From Nageia nagi (taxonomy: Eukaryota; Pinophyta), in the NCBI GenBank assembly GCA_050084985.1, contig JBITNC010000001.1:187736001-187800000 (forward strand): DNA of 64,000 nucleotides, given 5' to 3'. The position numbers and the translations under genes were made by a program. Shown one piece after another: positions 1-11,769 of this stretch (positions are counted from its first letter, which is position 1; each line of letters starts with the position of its first letter). Under the pieces are notes generated by a model. That model did not search any database. It was not told the origin of the DNA and worked only from the letters and a program-made list of their open reading frames with translations.

Positions 1-199
1 GGCTGCATGTAAGTCATCCCTTGAGACTCAAGGTAGGATAAATGAGTGACTAGATCAAGATAACATGCTATGATATAGAAAGCAAGGATGATAAGATAAG
101 ATGTAAGCATAAATGAACTAAGCTAATAAACTAAAGATAAACACACACAAATACCAATAAGATAAGGCAAACTAAATGTAGAGTGGACAAAGATGGAGG

Positions 200-1560
200 A
201 TGTTAATAGGCTCCATTTCCTTTCGACCCTCTAGATCTACCAAATGGTAAGCACATGTGTTGAATTTATTCTTGACTATATAAGGATCCAACCATTTTGG
301 TGTGAGATTATCTTGTAAATGCCTCTCAAGATGTGACTGTTGCTGATTTTCATTAAGTATTAAGTCACCAATTTTGAACTCTCTAGGTTAGACCTTTTTA
401 TTGTATATCTACTTCAACCACTTTTGATAAACCTTATGATGATGGATGGCATTGATGCATATTTTATCCAAAAGGGTTAGCTGATCTAATCAAGCTTACC
501 TAACCTATTCATCTAGAATGAGGCCTTGTAATTGAACTCTTAGAGATGGGATTTCTAGCTCAAGAGGCATGATTACTTTGGTACCATAGACTAATGAGAA
601 AGGTTAGCTCCCATGGGCATCATTATGCTTATGCAATAAGCCCACAAAGCATAGGGAAGACATTCATTCCAATTTGTATGATTTTTATTGACCATCTTCT
701 TCAAAATTATGATAATGGTTTTGTTAGATGCTTTTACCTACTTGTTAGCCTGAGGATAATATGACATAGAGAAGGAATGCTAATTATTATAACCATTGCA
801 TAATGCCTTGACATGCTGATTCTTAAAAGGTATCCCATTTTATGTGGGATGCCAAGGTGAAAAATGATGTGGGTGTCTATAAAGTTGGAAATCTTGGGAC
901 CGATAGTAGACACAAGTGCTTTTGCCTCAACCTACTTGGTAAAGTACTCAATTATGATGATTATGAACTTATGTTCTCTTGAAGAGGGAGGTATTGATTG
1001 ACTTATGAGATCAAAACCCCATTGAGAAAAAGGCCAAAAAGATTGAATGGGGCTAATTACTTGAGCAAGAAGATGCTATAGATTAGAATGTTGCTAACAC
1101 TTAACACATTTTTTGATATATTTTTTACAATCCTTTTCCATATTTGACTAATAATATCCCACACTAAGAATGCATTTAGCAATGACCTTTCCATTGAAAT
1201 GTCCACCACATATACCATCATGACAACTATGTATAACAATCTATTGGTTGTAAAGCTCTAAACATCGAAGGAGGACACCATCATAGAACTGTTTATAGAA
1301 TACATATTTTAGTATGGCATACTAAGAGGCCTTCTACTTAAATGTTCTTTTATCATTGGCTAACAAGTTGGGTGGCATGGAATTCCACTTGAGGTACTCA
1401 TATAACTACTTGTACCATAAGTTACGATGCTTAATAGTAATCTCATTGACCAAAATTGAGGCTAAGACCTAAGGAAAGGGTGAATGAAGAGTAGACTCCT
1501 TCAAAGTCATAATCTCAACATGTTGAATGTGCCTATGAGGGTTAGGAGGGATAAGAGATC
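200..1560 (-). pseudogene. Integrase of element A (degenerate)
   Basis: Minus-strand reading gives the HHCC zinc-binding region near 1060-1260 (CHDGICGGHF, then CKKYIKKCVKC) followed by the catalytic core near 900-1060 (WGFDLISQS, then EYFTK and VEAKALVS). It is followed downstream by the conserved stretch containing NKNHTNWNECLPYALWAY at about 620-700. In-frame stops often stand at expected Gln or Trp codons, for example after KKCVKC. The integrase would insert element cDNA into chromosomal DNA. It directly follows the RNase H region, as expected in a Ty3/gypsy polyprotein. No intact open frame remains. Confidence 0.8.
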
Positions 1561-2337
1561 CTAGGGATGCCATAGTGTCTGTAAATTAGTTAGATGACCT
1601 AGGAGCCATCTCAATCTTGTAGGCTTTAAACAACTTTAGTAAGCTCAATGCCACATCTTTATAACTATTCAAAATATCATTATAACATTGATAAGTGCCC
1701 AAGATCTTATTAAATATCAACTAATAATCACTATAGATGAGAAACCCTTCAAATTGAAGTTCTAGGGCTACCTTAAGACCTAAGGTAAGTGCCTCATAAT
1801 CTATGTTGTTATTCATACATAAGAAATATAGCTTGAAGGTATATGGGATTGGGATGCCATGCGAAGTGAAGAACACAACTACAACCATACCCCTTGTTCA
1901 CACTTTGACCCATCAAAGTACATAGTCATGTCATAATCTTCTTGGGTGTCAACTATCTCTTCAATCTCATCGATCTTAAAAACATCCACATTAGGGAGGG
2001 TGATCTCAAGAGGGGTAGTTTCTTGAATAGGTTCCTCTGATAGTTTATTGACTATGACCTGACCCTTAATGGAATTCTAATTGATAAATATGAGGTCAAA
2101 TTATGATAATAACATGATCAATTTAGTAGTTTGCGTATTATGATACTCCTTACTCATCATGTGTTTCAATGGATTAGCCTTAGAGATTACATAGGTAGTA
2201 TGATTAAGCATGTAATATTGTAACTTCTTAGTAATAAAGATAAGGGTGAGACAAACCTTCTCAATGTAGACATATGAAAGCTCATAATAAGGAAGTGTAT
2301 GACTAAGATAACATATTGCTTGCTCCTTAGCCTGATC
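1561..2337 (-). pseudogene. RNase H and second archaeal-type RNase H of element A
   Basis: The part next to the reverse transcriptase reads YIEKVCLTLIF, then LQYYMLNHTTYVISKANPLK and FINQNSIKGQVIV, the usual end of a Ty3/gypsy RNase H plus connection. About 90 codons downstream comes TMYFDGSKCEQGVW near 1890-1925, then the stretch with YEALTLGLK near 1770-1800. These match the extra archaeal-type RNase H that marks the Tat lineage, including the first catalytic Asp in FDGS. The domain would remove RNA from the cDNA hybrid. Stops are present throughout, so it is not functional. Confidence 0.75.
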
Positions 2338-3903
2338 ATTTTTCTATGCTAGCATAACTCCTAAGGTGAAGTCAGTGGTTGAAAGATATAAGGGAAAGGG
2401 GACACCATATCTAGGTGGAATGAGAACTAGAGGATTGAGAAAGTATTTCTTAGTATCATAAAAGGCCTTTTGACAACCCTTACTCCAATAAAATTTCACT
2501 CCTTTCTTAAGGATCTCATTAAATGGATGAAACTTATTGGATAGCTAATCTATAAACCATTTGATGGCTTGAATTTTTCCTTGAAGACTCCTTAAAGTAT
2601 TTATATCATGAGGTGGAGGCATACCAGTGATAGCTATAACTTTCTTAGGGTCAACATTTATGCCTCTTTTGGAAATAACAATTCCTAGTAGCTTTCCTGA
2701 TGTGATGCTAAACACACACTTCCTAGGATTCAATCTAACATTATGCTTTAGTAACCATTGGAAGACCTTCTCTAAGACTTACCAGTGCTAATCTCTTGTT
2801 ATATAGTTAGATAATATATCATCCACATAGTCCTCCATGATGTCACACATCATGTCATGGAAGACATAGTTCATGGCTCTCTGATTGGTGGCACTAGCAT
2901 TCTTAAGTCTGAAAGGCATGATCTTATAGCAATAAGTACCCTAGGGTGTCATGAAAGTAATCTTATATTAATCATCTAGGGTGACCCAAATTTGATTATA
3001 ACCTAAGAAGCCATCCATGATGCATAACATCTCATATCCTACTGTATTGTCAATAAGTGTGTCTATGTTAGGTAGTGAAAAGTTATCTTTCAGATAGGCT
3101 ACATTAAGATCTTAAGGATCATTTTTCTATGCTAACATAACTCCTAAGGTGAAGTCAGTGGTTGAAAGATATAAGGGAAAGGGGACATCATATCTAGGTG
3201 GAATGAGAACTAGAGGATTGAGAAAGTATTTCTTAGTATCATAAAAGGCCTTTTGACAACCCTTACTCCAATAAAATTTCACTCCTTTCTTAAGGATCTC
3301 ATTAAATGGATGAAACTTATTGGATAGCTAAGCTATAAACCATTTGATGGCTTGAATTTTTCCTTGAAGACTCTTTAAAGTATTTATATCATGAGGTGGA
3401 GGCATACCAGTGATAGCTATAACTTTCTTAGGGTCAACATTTATGCCTCTTTTGGAAACAACAATTCCTAGTAGCTTTCCTGATGTGATGCTAAGCACAC
3501 ACTTCCTAGGATTCAATCTAACATTATGCTTTAGTAACCATTGGAAGACCTTCTCTAAGACTTACCAGTGCTGATATCTTGTTCTATAGTTAGATAATAT
3601 ATCATCCACATAGTCCTCCATGATGTCACACATCATGTCATGGAAGACATAGTTCATGGCTCTCTGATTGGTGGCACTAGCATTCTTAAGTCTAAAAGGC
3701 ATGATCTTATAGCAATAAGTACCCTAGGGTGTCATGAAAGTAATCTTATATTAATCATCTAGGGTGGCCCAAATTTGATTATAACCTAAGAAGCCATCCA
3801 TGATGGATAACATCTCATATCCTATTGTATTATCAATAAGTGTGTCTATGTTAGGTAGTGAAAAGTTATCTTTCGGATAGGCTACATTAAGATCTTTAAA
3901 ATT
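2338..3903. repeat. 783-bp tandem duplication inside the RT
   Basis: Bases 2338-3120 and 3121-3903 are direct copies 783 bp apart. By eye I see roughly 15-20 substitutions, about 98% identity. 783 is a multiple of three, so the duplication adds 261 codons in frame. Both copies share the same TAG stop in the sequence reading MTP-stop-GTYCYK, so the duplication most likely postdates inactivation of the element. The junction lies at 3120/3121, where the text jumps from aagatctt to the start of the second copy. Confidence 0.95.
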
Positions 3904-4100
3904 TGTACAAACTCTATGATGCCCTTTAGGTTTTTAAATAAGGACCATGTTAGAGACCCATTGGGGATATTTGATGGAATGAATGAACTTGGCCTCTAAT
4001 AATTTCTAAATTTCTTCCTTAATCTGAATTGAATTTGTAAGATCAAACCTCCTAGCTTTTTGTTTAAGAGGCTTCGTATCTGGCTGAATAATGATATTAT
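2338..4100 (-). pseudogene. Reverse transcriptase of element A, partly duplicated
   Basis: Minus-strand translation gives VCTNFKDLN (family VCVDFRDLN), the fingers with GYEMLSIMDGFLGYNQI, the catalytic YVDDIL box, and NPRKCV followed by ITSGKLLGIVVSKRGI and MPPPHDINTLKSLQGK. The second half, including YVDD, occurs twice because of a 783-bp tandem duplication. The two YVDD boxes lie at 2818-2830 and 3601-3613 and both are intact. The first catalytic Asp (VCVDF) is Asn here. Stops, for example after MTP near 2940 and 3720, inactivate it. Role in the family: copying element RNA into cDNA in virus-like particles. Confidence 0.85.
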
Positions 4101-5400
4101 AGAATACAATATTGGGATCCATACTTGACATGTCATTATAACTATAAGCAAATACCTTGACATATTTATTCAATAGTTCATGCCATTTTCTCTTTTTGAC
4201 TCATATAAGATGTCCCCCAAGTAGACCATCTTAGTGTTCGTATGATCATAACTAATGTTGATCTCAACTGGCTTTTTGATGTGCATGTGGGACCCATTTT
4301 CTAACTATTTAAAAATGGGAATATATGCATAATCATCCTCATCCAAATTATTGATGAAAGAAGTCAAATTAAATGAGTTAGCTTCATCAAAGTAATAAAA
4401 AGAAAAAGAGACATCATGCAAACTAAAAGATAGACCCAAAAAGGAAAAGAGAGATTTGCAGATAAAGAACTAATAGAATTGTATAAGGAGAAATATAAAA
4501 TAGGAAGAAAAGGAGATAGAACATAAAAAAAAAACCATTGAAACATCAAGGGAAGGACTAATTGAAGGTTCATGAAAGAAATTTTCTAGGATGGAACATT
4601 TTGAAGTGTGAGGACTAGATGGACCAAAACATAACTGGATGTCACACTCATCATCATGTGCCATCTTCCCTACTGTAAGATTAAGCTCAACAAACTATTC
4701 TTCTAGAGGTTTAAGTTTAGGTCCATAAAACCCTATATCATACTTATCTTGATCAAATTGAAATGAAACCAAAAAAGCATGAATCAATCCCTGCTCGTAT
4801 TTGCTAGGCCGTACCCTTTCTATTTCCATTTGGCAAAGAGTTTATGCACCAATTTAGGACATGATAGATATTATATTCTAACATAAAATTTCTCCTTAAA
4901 ACTATGCTTAAGAATAATATCCTAGGGTGAATCCACACTTGCATAAATAGAAAAGGATAGATTTGGGTGCGAGCCTAGTGGGATGAGAGAGCTAGGAATT
5001 GATTGGGTGGAGGGAAATGATTATATGTTGGTTGGTCACTTCCAAGGATGGGCACAGACTTGATTTTATGACTAGAATAAGGTCATGTAGAATCCTTGGG
5101 TAACTTACCCTTACAGCATATAAAGGGATTCATGCCTAAGGGAGATGAAGAGGATGGTTGTGAGGATGAATTAGACTAGACATAAGTCAAAGTAGAAGAA
5201 GAAGGTTCTTGTAAATGAGATGAAATCAAATTAGGATGATCATTCATGAGAATGGTAATAGGAAAAATATGTCCAAATGGCATCTAAGGGGACTTAGGAG
5301 AAAAATTTGAGTAGCAATGATTGAAGGCATTTGGGTCACCTATAATATAATGGACCATTCTATTATGTAGATACCTTATACACTAGTTCAAATTCAATGA
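4101..5400 (-). other. Linker between protease and RT of element A
   Basis: This 1.3-kb stretch has no recognised domain. Parts align with the same position in element B (51546-53050). The best match is the minus-strand peptide near 4600-4664 with SSPHTSKCSIL, against SSPHASECSIL in B near 52080-52150. It is therefore translated polyprotein sequence of unknown role rather than an insertion. Ogre elements carry an intron between protease and RT. I looked for a clear GT...AG pair and could not assign one. Confidence 0.5.
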
Positions 5401-5770
5401 AACTACCTCCATATCTTCTATCCATGGGAACCTAAAAGTAAATTATACTACATTTTGCCATCAATCACATGACATGCCATTGCAATCTCTCTAACTCTAA
5501 CCTTCATTGGAAGGATAATTATGCCCATTATTATTTCCAGAGTATTGTTAAAAGCCTTAATTGTAAGTGTGGGAGCATTCAATAATTTGATAGGTACCTT
5601 TAATCACTCAAGTGCCATGGATGATATGACACTAATAGCTAACCCATTATCTAATAACACTCTTTTTGATGAATGAGAATCCATAAAGGCAATAATATAC
5701 ATAGTATGATGCCTTGGCTTATCAGGATGAAAATGCTGAATTTCATCTTGAAAGAAGGTGATGCCTTGCC
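5401..5770 (-). pseudogene. Aspartic protease of element A
   Basis: Minus-strand reading gives a hydrophobic strand, then RVLLDNGLAISVIS near 5620-5665. This matches the Tat-type active site written D-N-G instead of D-T/S-G. It is followed by LKVPIKLLNAPTLTIKAF, the strand with ILPMKV, and a C-terminal MACHVIDGKM-stop-YNLLLG, where the family has HVV-G-YN-LLGRPWI. The protease would cut the Gag-Pol polyprotein. The interrupted C-terminus makes it a pseudogene. The counterpart in B (53051-53500) has lost the DNG motif. Confidence 0.7.
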
Positions 5771-6239
5771 TAGTGGCACTCTAAACAACCCCTATAAAGT
5801 CTCCATAAGAATTAGGGTTGTTACTATCTAACTCAATAACCTTTAATATATTATTCAAAGAATTCCTATATTCATTTAACTATTGCAATAAGTCCCATAA
5901 GGAAAGTTTTATCTATGTGGTCTAAAGATATTTTTCCAATTGAGTTTGAATTATCATAGGGGATCTAGGAGGCTATTTTTTAATCTATACTCAAGGTTGA
6001 GGTAACAACTATTGGATTCCAACATCCCTAGGTGGAGGAGGAGGTTCTCTATCATTACCTTAGCCTATTCTAGTGGCAACCCCAATCATATTACTATCAT
6101 GGACCTCTACAATATGGTATGCCAGAGGTGGGTCCATGACACCCATAAACCCAAAGTATTGGGTTATATCAATACCTCTTCGTCAATGTATATAAGTGAA
6201 TCCCATGAACTCATTATTCTATATCAGATTATAGTCATG

Positions 6240-8976
6240 TATAACCTGCTATGTTGGCTCTAATGAAATCTAATTTACATTATTATTGTGTGTAGGAAAG
6301 GGGTCCAAAAATACACCCAAGTTTTGATTAGGTTGAGCGATCGAGTTTCTTTTTGACACTTTCCCATTTTCTATTAGCATCTAGATGGTGTTCCTTAACT
6401 AATTACATTTTTTTCATGTACTTTTTTATGTGATAAGCACAATATTCATTTTCCTTATACCATGTAGGTTTCTCCACATTTGGATCTTTAGGTATCAGTT
6501 CATGGAGATTGATCAATTACACATTTAAGAGTTTCTTGAAAACTTCCTCAACAAATTTGACCAAAGGTGTCCAAGTTTTGTGTGGTATTAGATATCATGG
6601 TTTCCTAGGGTTGTAAGTCTCTTATTGATTATTTTGTTCATTATTTTGCCTGAGCTTATGGTTGTGGATATGGATTTTCCCTATGTGGTCATGGAGGACC
6701 CAACTGAACCACCAGTTGCATTTGTGAGACTTCATGAGATACTTGATTACTTTGTAAATTTTTATATGGAGTACTAGGGTTATTTCCATTATTGAAGTAC
6801 TTTAAATTATTGTTCTCTTTCTTTCTCAGTTTGATTTCTTCATCTTGAATCTAATCCTCTTCTATTAACTTGGCTTGAGCTAATACCTTCTTCAAGTTGC
6901 GATGCTATTGAATTATGGGGATAGAAGAGATATGTTTATTATAGCTCCTAGAGAATAATTTGACCAATTCTTCTTATGGAAAAGTATAGGGCATGTATGT
7001 GATAATGACTCTCCACCTGCATACATAATTTGAAATGGATTCATCCTCAAACTATGAAAGTTTTACCAAATTTATAATGGATGCTTATTTATGTATGTTG
7101 ATGGTGAAATGATCTAAGAACTTATTAGCAAATTATTCAAAGGAATAAATGCTATGCTATAGGGGATTGTTATACCAATCCAAAGCATAGCTCACTAGTT
7201 TCATGTGGAAGGTCCTAAGCATGAGTACATCATCATTACTAATATGTGATACGAGTACTTAAACTATCTAAGATGCTCCTTAGGATCTTCCTTTCCTTTG
7301 AACTTATCTACTTTAGGTATATCAAATTTATAAGGAAAGATTTTTGTTCATACACTTGGGTGAATAGGCTCAATACAAATCAAAGTGTATGATAAATTGA
7401 TCTTTCCATGCTCACTAACATTTAGCTCCATGTCCTCCAACCTCTTTATGATCTCATCATTGATTATGAGAGGTTGGGTATTAACTATAGCTTGCTATTT
7501 TAGAACTATAACGATGGGCTTGTCATCATACTAGTCATACTGGTCATGCTACTCATCATAATATGGATCTAGATCCTATTTTTATGATTGTTCATAACTA
7601 GACTAGGCTATGTATCAAATGTTACCTTTGGTATAAGGTTTGGAGGATTTCAACCCAAAACCCCTCTAGTAGTTGGATGCTGCAACTCATGATAACCAAG
7701 AAATTGAGTGGGATGATTCAAAGAGGCTTGGGCTTGATGAGAAAATTCATCATACCAAGGATCAAAGTGGGTAATGAGGGATATAATATGGGCATACATG
7801 TGATGAGGATGTATAGCCTGATGTGTGTATGTCTATTGGAATGATGCCACCACATGAGAAGAAGATGAATAATATGTCTATGGTGGTATATTGATCGAGT
7901 ATGAGGAAGGACCATGTGCTATATGAACTCTAGGTTGACTGATTGGCTATGGATAAGAGACATGAATACGAGGTATGCTAGGATGAGAACTACCTCTGGA
8001 TCATACACAAGATGAGACACAAGCTAATAGTTAGGTTGGTCTATAATATGGGTATCAACATAATAATACCCAACCAAATTGTTAGGGGGAGGTAGAGGAG
8101 TTCCATGATATGCAAGAACATGAGGTTTGGTACTAACAAGATGCAAATATGGAGACTTAAATAGTCCACCTAGAGGTGGATGTGAAGGACCATGAGAAGG
8201 CTAAAATATGAAGGGTATAGGGCATGAAAGGGTTGATCATGTGATGCATTAATATATGGGGATGAATTAGGGTTTAATAATGGATCCTCATGATATGACA
8301 CTTAGGGGGACTCATTAATGATATATAATACAATAAGATGAAGAGGACATGACCTAGCAATGAGGATAAATAGGCATCCTCTAAATGACCATCTGATGTC
8401 TCTCCATCATATGGATGAATATTAGGTTGAGGGATGTTGATAACATTAGGTGGATAAGGTGAAGGATCCCTATAGGATACATCTAAAGGGTGACCCTAAG
8501 CCTCTTGAAACTATCTATATAAAGGATGAATCATAAGATCACTAAGAAACATCTCACAGGGAGGTAGTTGTGGCTCATAAAAATGGACATGAAGTTGGAT
8601 AGAACTAGGTCATGATCTAGACACATAATGATCTAAATCATGCTATGATACATTGTAAGGATCATATTAAGGGGGATCTACCTGATGGTGGGTGTAAGAT
8701 CTCTCTACATAAAGATAGGCTATCCCTATGGGACATCACATGATCGTGTCCCTCCTACTAAGGGATTTCCTTGAGGAAATGAAACCTTGCTAACATTTGA
8801 CAAAATGAAAGGTGGGATGATGTCAAAATGGGCTCATGTGTAAGTGAATGGTGGGGTGTGTGTGACTTACTACAAGAAACTTATGAAGAGGGAAGAGGAT
8901 GTGATTGGTTTACTTGGTTAGCTCATTCCTCTTCCTCCAACTCTCTAGCCCTAGTCTGAGCTCTAGTCTTAGCCAT
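6240..8976 (-). pseudogene. Gag of element A with long low-complexity N-terminus
   Basis: The likely start is the ATG at 8974-8976, which opens MAKTRAQTRARELEEEE, a basic-acidic start typical of plant Ty3/gypsy Gag. From there to about 7490 the minus strand reads a Pro/His/Tyr/Ser-rich, low-complexity region, broken by stops mainly at expected Gln codons. The Gag core follows (about 6500-7490) and aligns with B 54317-55239. A zinc-knuckle remnant reads YCAYHIKK near 6425-6455. At roughly 900 codons this Gag is much longer than the usual 400-600. It would form the virus-like particle. Confidence 0.65.
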
Positions 8977-10561
8977 GTGAACATGCTAGGGATTTTCATC
9001 CCTAGAAGGTGGATGCAACAAGATGAAAAGGGTGGAATAACAAGATGTCAAAGGTGGAATTATATAGATAAAATAAGAATTATGAGCAAACTCAAGACAT
9101 ACTATGAAATGAAATAATTCTTAAAGCAATAAATCACCAAGTAAAGGGCCTAGTATTTTGTTTAAATATCTTGTTTAATGTAAATGCACTTAACACTAAA
9201 CAATCTATATGATCACTTCAAAGATAAACTAAATTATAAAAAGTAGTAGTGATAGATAGAAATGGTGTTTATCCTATTTAGTCACTTCTTATTCAATTTG
9301 AAGTATTATCTTTTTAGTGAATAAATTTTAAATGCAATTGTAAATTCTAATTCTTTTTAGTTTTCCTAGAGATGTATCTAGTTAGGCATTTTTGGGTAAA
9401 ACTCAATCTCTAGGGGGGTGAATCATTTTACAAGGGTTTCTCAAGTACTCCTATCCATACTCCTCATGAACAGGGGGGGCTCCCACCTTGGTGATTAACT
9501 CCAAGTATGGGTTTAGGCTTATGATGAACTTTTAGTACAATAAGAAAATATGATATACAATCCTAGGATGACAATGCAATGTAATTACACCTCTCAAATA
9601 CTTGCTTTTCAAAATGAATTTAAAGACACTCCCACCTAAGGGATGCTAAAATAATAAAAGCTTCCTTTTCCTTTTCAAATAAAAGATAATGCAAAGATAG
9701 CAATTCTTTTGAATGCAACAAACAATCAGCAAAGAAGACCCAAAATAGAAAGGGAACCCTTGTTCAAGATGTAAATTTTAAGCAACAAATGAGATTTTCA
9801 AGTGTATTCACCACTCCTCCCAAAATGCAATGCAAATTTTACTAAAGAGAAGTGACAATACTATATGCAAAGAGCAACCAAACTGTATTGACCAAGTATA
9901 AAAATAAATTCAAAGACTAAATTGATCCAAGAATGTTCATTCCCACTCCTTGCTAGCTAGTTGAATAAAAATTACAACACTCTACCACATGATCATCCAC
10001 TACAAAAATGACTATGGTAAATAGTACCAATCATCCAACTAATCAGTAGTCATTTGGATGACCATAGGTGCACTTAGAGTAAAAATTAAATATTAAAGTA
10101 AATGAATAAAAAGCCTATGATAAGGGAAATTGACATATCTTATGAAAAGGAAACCCAAAATTGTATAGATAAACTTGATAGTGGACTACTATCCCTACTA
10201 CAGAGTTGATCTAAGTGTAAGAAAATGCCAAAATAGTAATAACACTAGATTTATAGTCAAAATCATCTAGCTATATGTTGACCATAAAAATCATCTAGAT
10301 GAGGGTGATTTATAGTCAAGATCAATAAGTTGAAGGATGAATTATTTTCTATTTATAGTGTACCTTTAAGGTTTTCAAAGTTATTTCTATCCATGCCTAA
10401 TAAGGTACCCTACAAGCTACAACAAAAATTAATGATAGAGTCTCTTTGGATTGCAAGAAATGTCCAAAAATTTCAAACCACCAAAAATAAGGTAAAGGCT
10501 TAAATAATCCTCTTATGTATTAGGGTTTTAGGACTATGAGGATCCCACTATGATATCCATT
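8977..10561 (-). other. 5' leader of element A
   Basis: The 1.6 kb between primer site and Gag start has no convincing coding frame. It is clearly related to the leader of B (56576-58062). Shared blocks include the G-run followed by ctccca near 9470-9485 (B near 56937-56950), gaccataggtgcacttagag near 10060 (B near 57541), and repeated short pieces of the type atcatctagatga. Packaging or dimerisation signals would be expected here in the family, but none can be identified from sequence alone. Confidence 0.6.
10542..10559 (-). promoter_or_regulatory. Candidate primer binding site of element A
   Basis: Two bases past the LTR the minus strand reads TGGATATCATAGTGGGAT. TGG is the expected complement of a tRNA CCA end. 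It does not match the common initiator-Met site (TGGTATCAGAGC). Element B has a similar sequence at the same place (TGGAAATCATGATGGGAC), which supports a shared but unidentified tRNA primer. Confidence 0.45.
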
Positions 10562-11753
10562 TGTGAATGGTTCAAAACCCTAGCATCTGAATCACTCAAA
10601 CCATCTATGAGCACTCAAAGAATATTGAATCATTCAAATTTAATTTTCCTATGATGTAGCTTGAAAAGAATGATAAGAGATGATTTAAAAATATCCTTTA
10701 TGCTTCAATGATGCAATATGATGTTCATATATAAAAGTAAAATAATAAAAATTACTGGAGACCTCAAATCACAAGTCATTTGGACCTTGTGATTGTCCAA
10801 TTGAGGTGAAACCCCAACTCCAAGAGGTATTAGGTTCCCTAATCCATAATCAAATGGATGCTAGAAAAGATCACAATGCCTAAAGTGCAATAATGATTTA
10901 GACTCATAAATACAATGGAAAAATGCTTAAATAATGACAATTGACAATGATAGTTGATAATGCCATGATAAATATTAGACAAAGATAATGTATGCTCAAA
11001 GATCTAGCCAAATGAAAAAGTATGATAATAATGGCAATGAATTTGAAACTACGAACAATAGATCTTAGGCCTATAATGCAAGAGACACAATAAAGAATCT
11101 TTAAGTCCTAGGTTTTGGACCTTACAAGTCAAACCTTAACCTAAAACCCTAGGATGAATCAACTTAAATAATGCCTATATGACAAGCACAAATGCAAAGC
11201 CATAATTAAATGAAGGATACAAGTCTTCAATTAACAATGCTTGGAGCTTCAAATCTACAATTAACCATAAAATCAACCATTAATAACCTAATAAAATATC
11301 AAATAACCAAAATGTACTTTAATCCATATTTCATGGAGGAGTGTACCCAAGGTGTGAAGATAAGAACTCAAGATGTGATGTATCCTTTTCAATGATATCA
11401 CAAAACCTTGGTATTAGCATAGGAAAGTGCAAAGGTCATAGAGTCCATGCAAGAGCATGTCAGAATGTGAAAGAAGAGGCTTGAAATGTGAGCCCACTAG
11501 CTTTTATAATACTCATTTAGAATCATTTGAATGATTATGATGCCTACAAAATCATCTGGGAGACTAGTAAGTCATCTAATCGATAAGGAACAAATGTGTT
11601 AGAACAATTTAAGGTTTGAAACCAAGTCAATAAATCGAATCAAAGAACCTACAAACACATGTTAGTCCAACATGATAGTAGAATACATGATAAATGTCAA
11701 AATATAAATGTAATCTTGTAAATGAAATAAAATACATTTTTAGGGTGTTTACA
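10562..11753 (-). repeat. 5' LTR of element A
   Basis: On the plus strand it starts tgtgaatggtt and ends gggtgtttaca, so on the element strand it starts TGTAAACACCC and ends CA. The same start occurs in both LTRs of element B (34461 and 59177). It is about 1.19 kb long and abuts LINE sequence on its right. The matching 3' LTR is outside the window, so no target-site duplication can be read. Confidence 0.75.
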
Positions 11754-11769
11754 AAATCCATCTCAAAAG

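Larger units (their letters stand above)
1..11753 (-). mobile_element. Element A: Tat/Ogre-like Ty3/gypsy retrotransposon, 3' end outside window
   Basis: Read on the minus strand, the order is 5' LTR (10562-11753), primer site, 1.6-kb leader, Gag with a long low-complexity N-terminus, protease, long linker, reverse transcriptase, RNase H, a second (archaeal-type) RNase H and integrase. The 3' untranslated region and 3' LTR lie left of base 1. A dual RNase H and very long non-coding parts are typical of the Tat lineage, which includes Ogre. All coding parts carry scattered stops and frameshifts, so it is dead. It is related to element B (33281-59177): leader, LTR, Gag and Pol can be aligned by eye. 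Its right edge abuts LINE coding sequence, so A probably inserted into that LINE. Confidence 0.85.

Noticed and set aside
4101-5400. Ogre-type intron between protease and RT
   Set aside because: The matching linker peptide in A and B (SSPHxSxCSIL) argues for translated sequence, and no clear splice-site pair was found.
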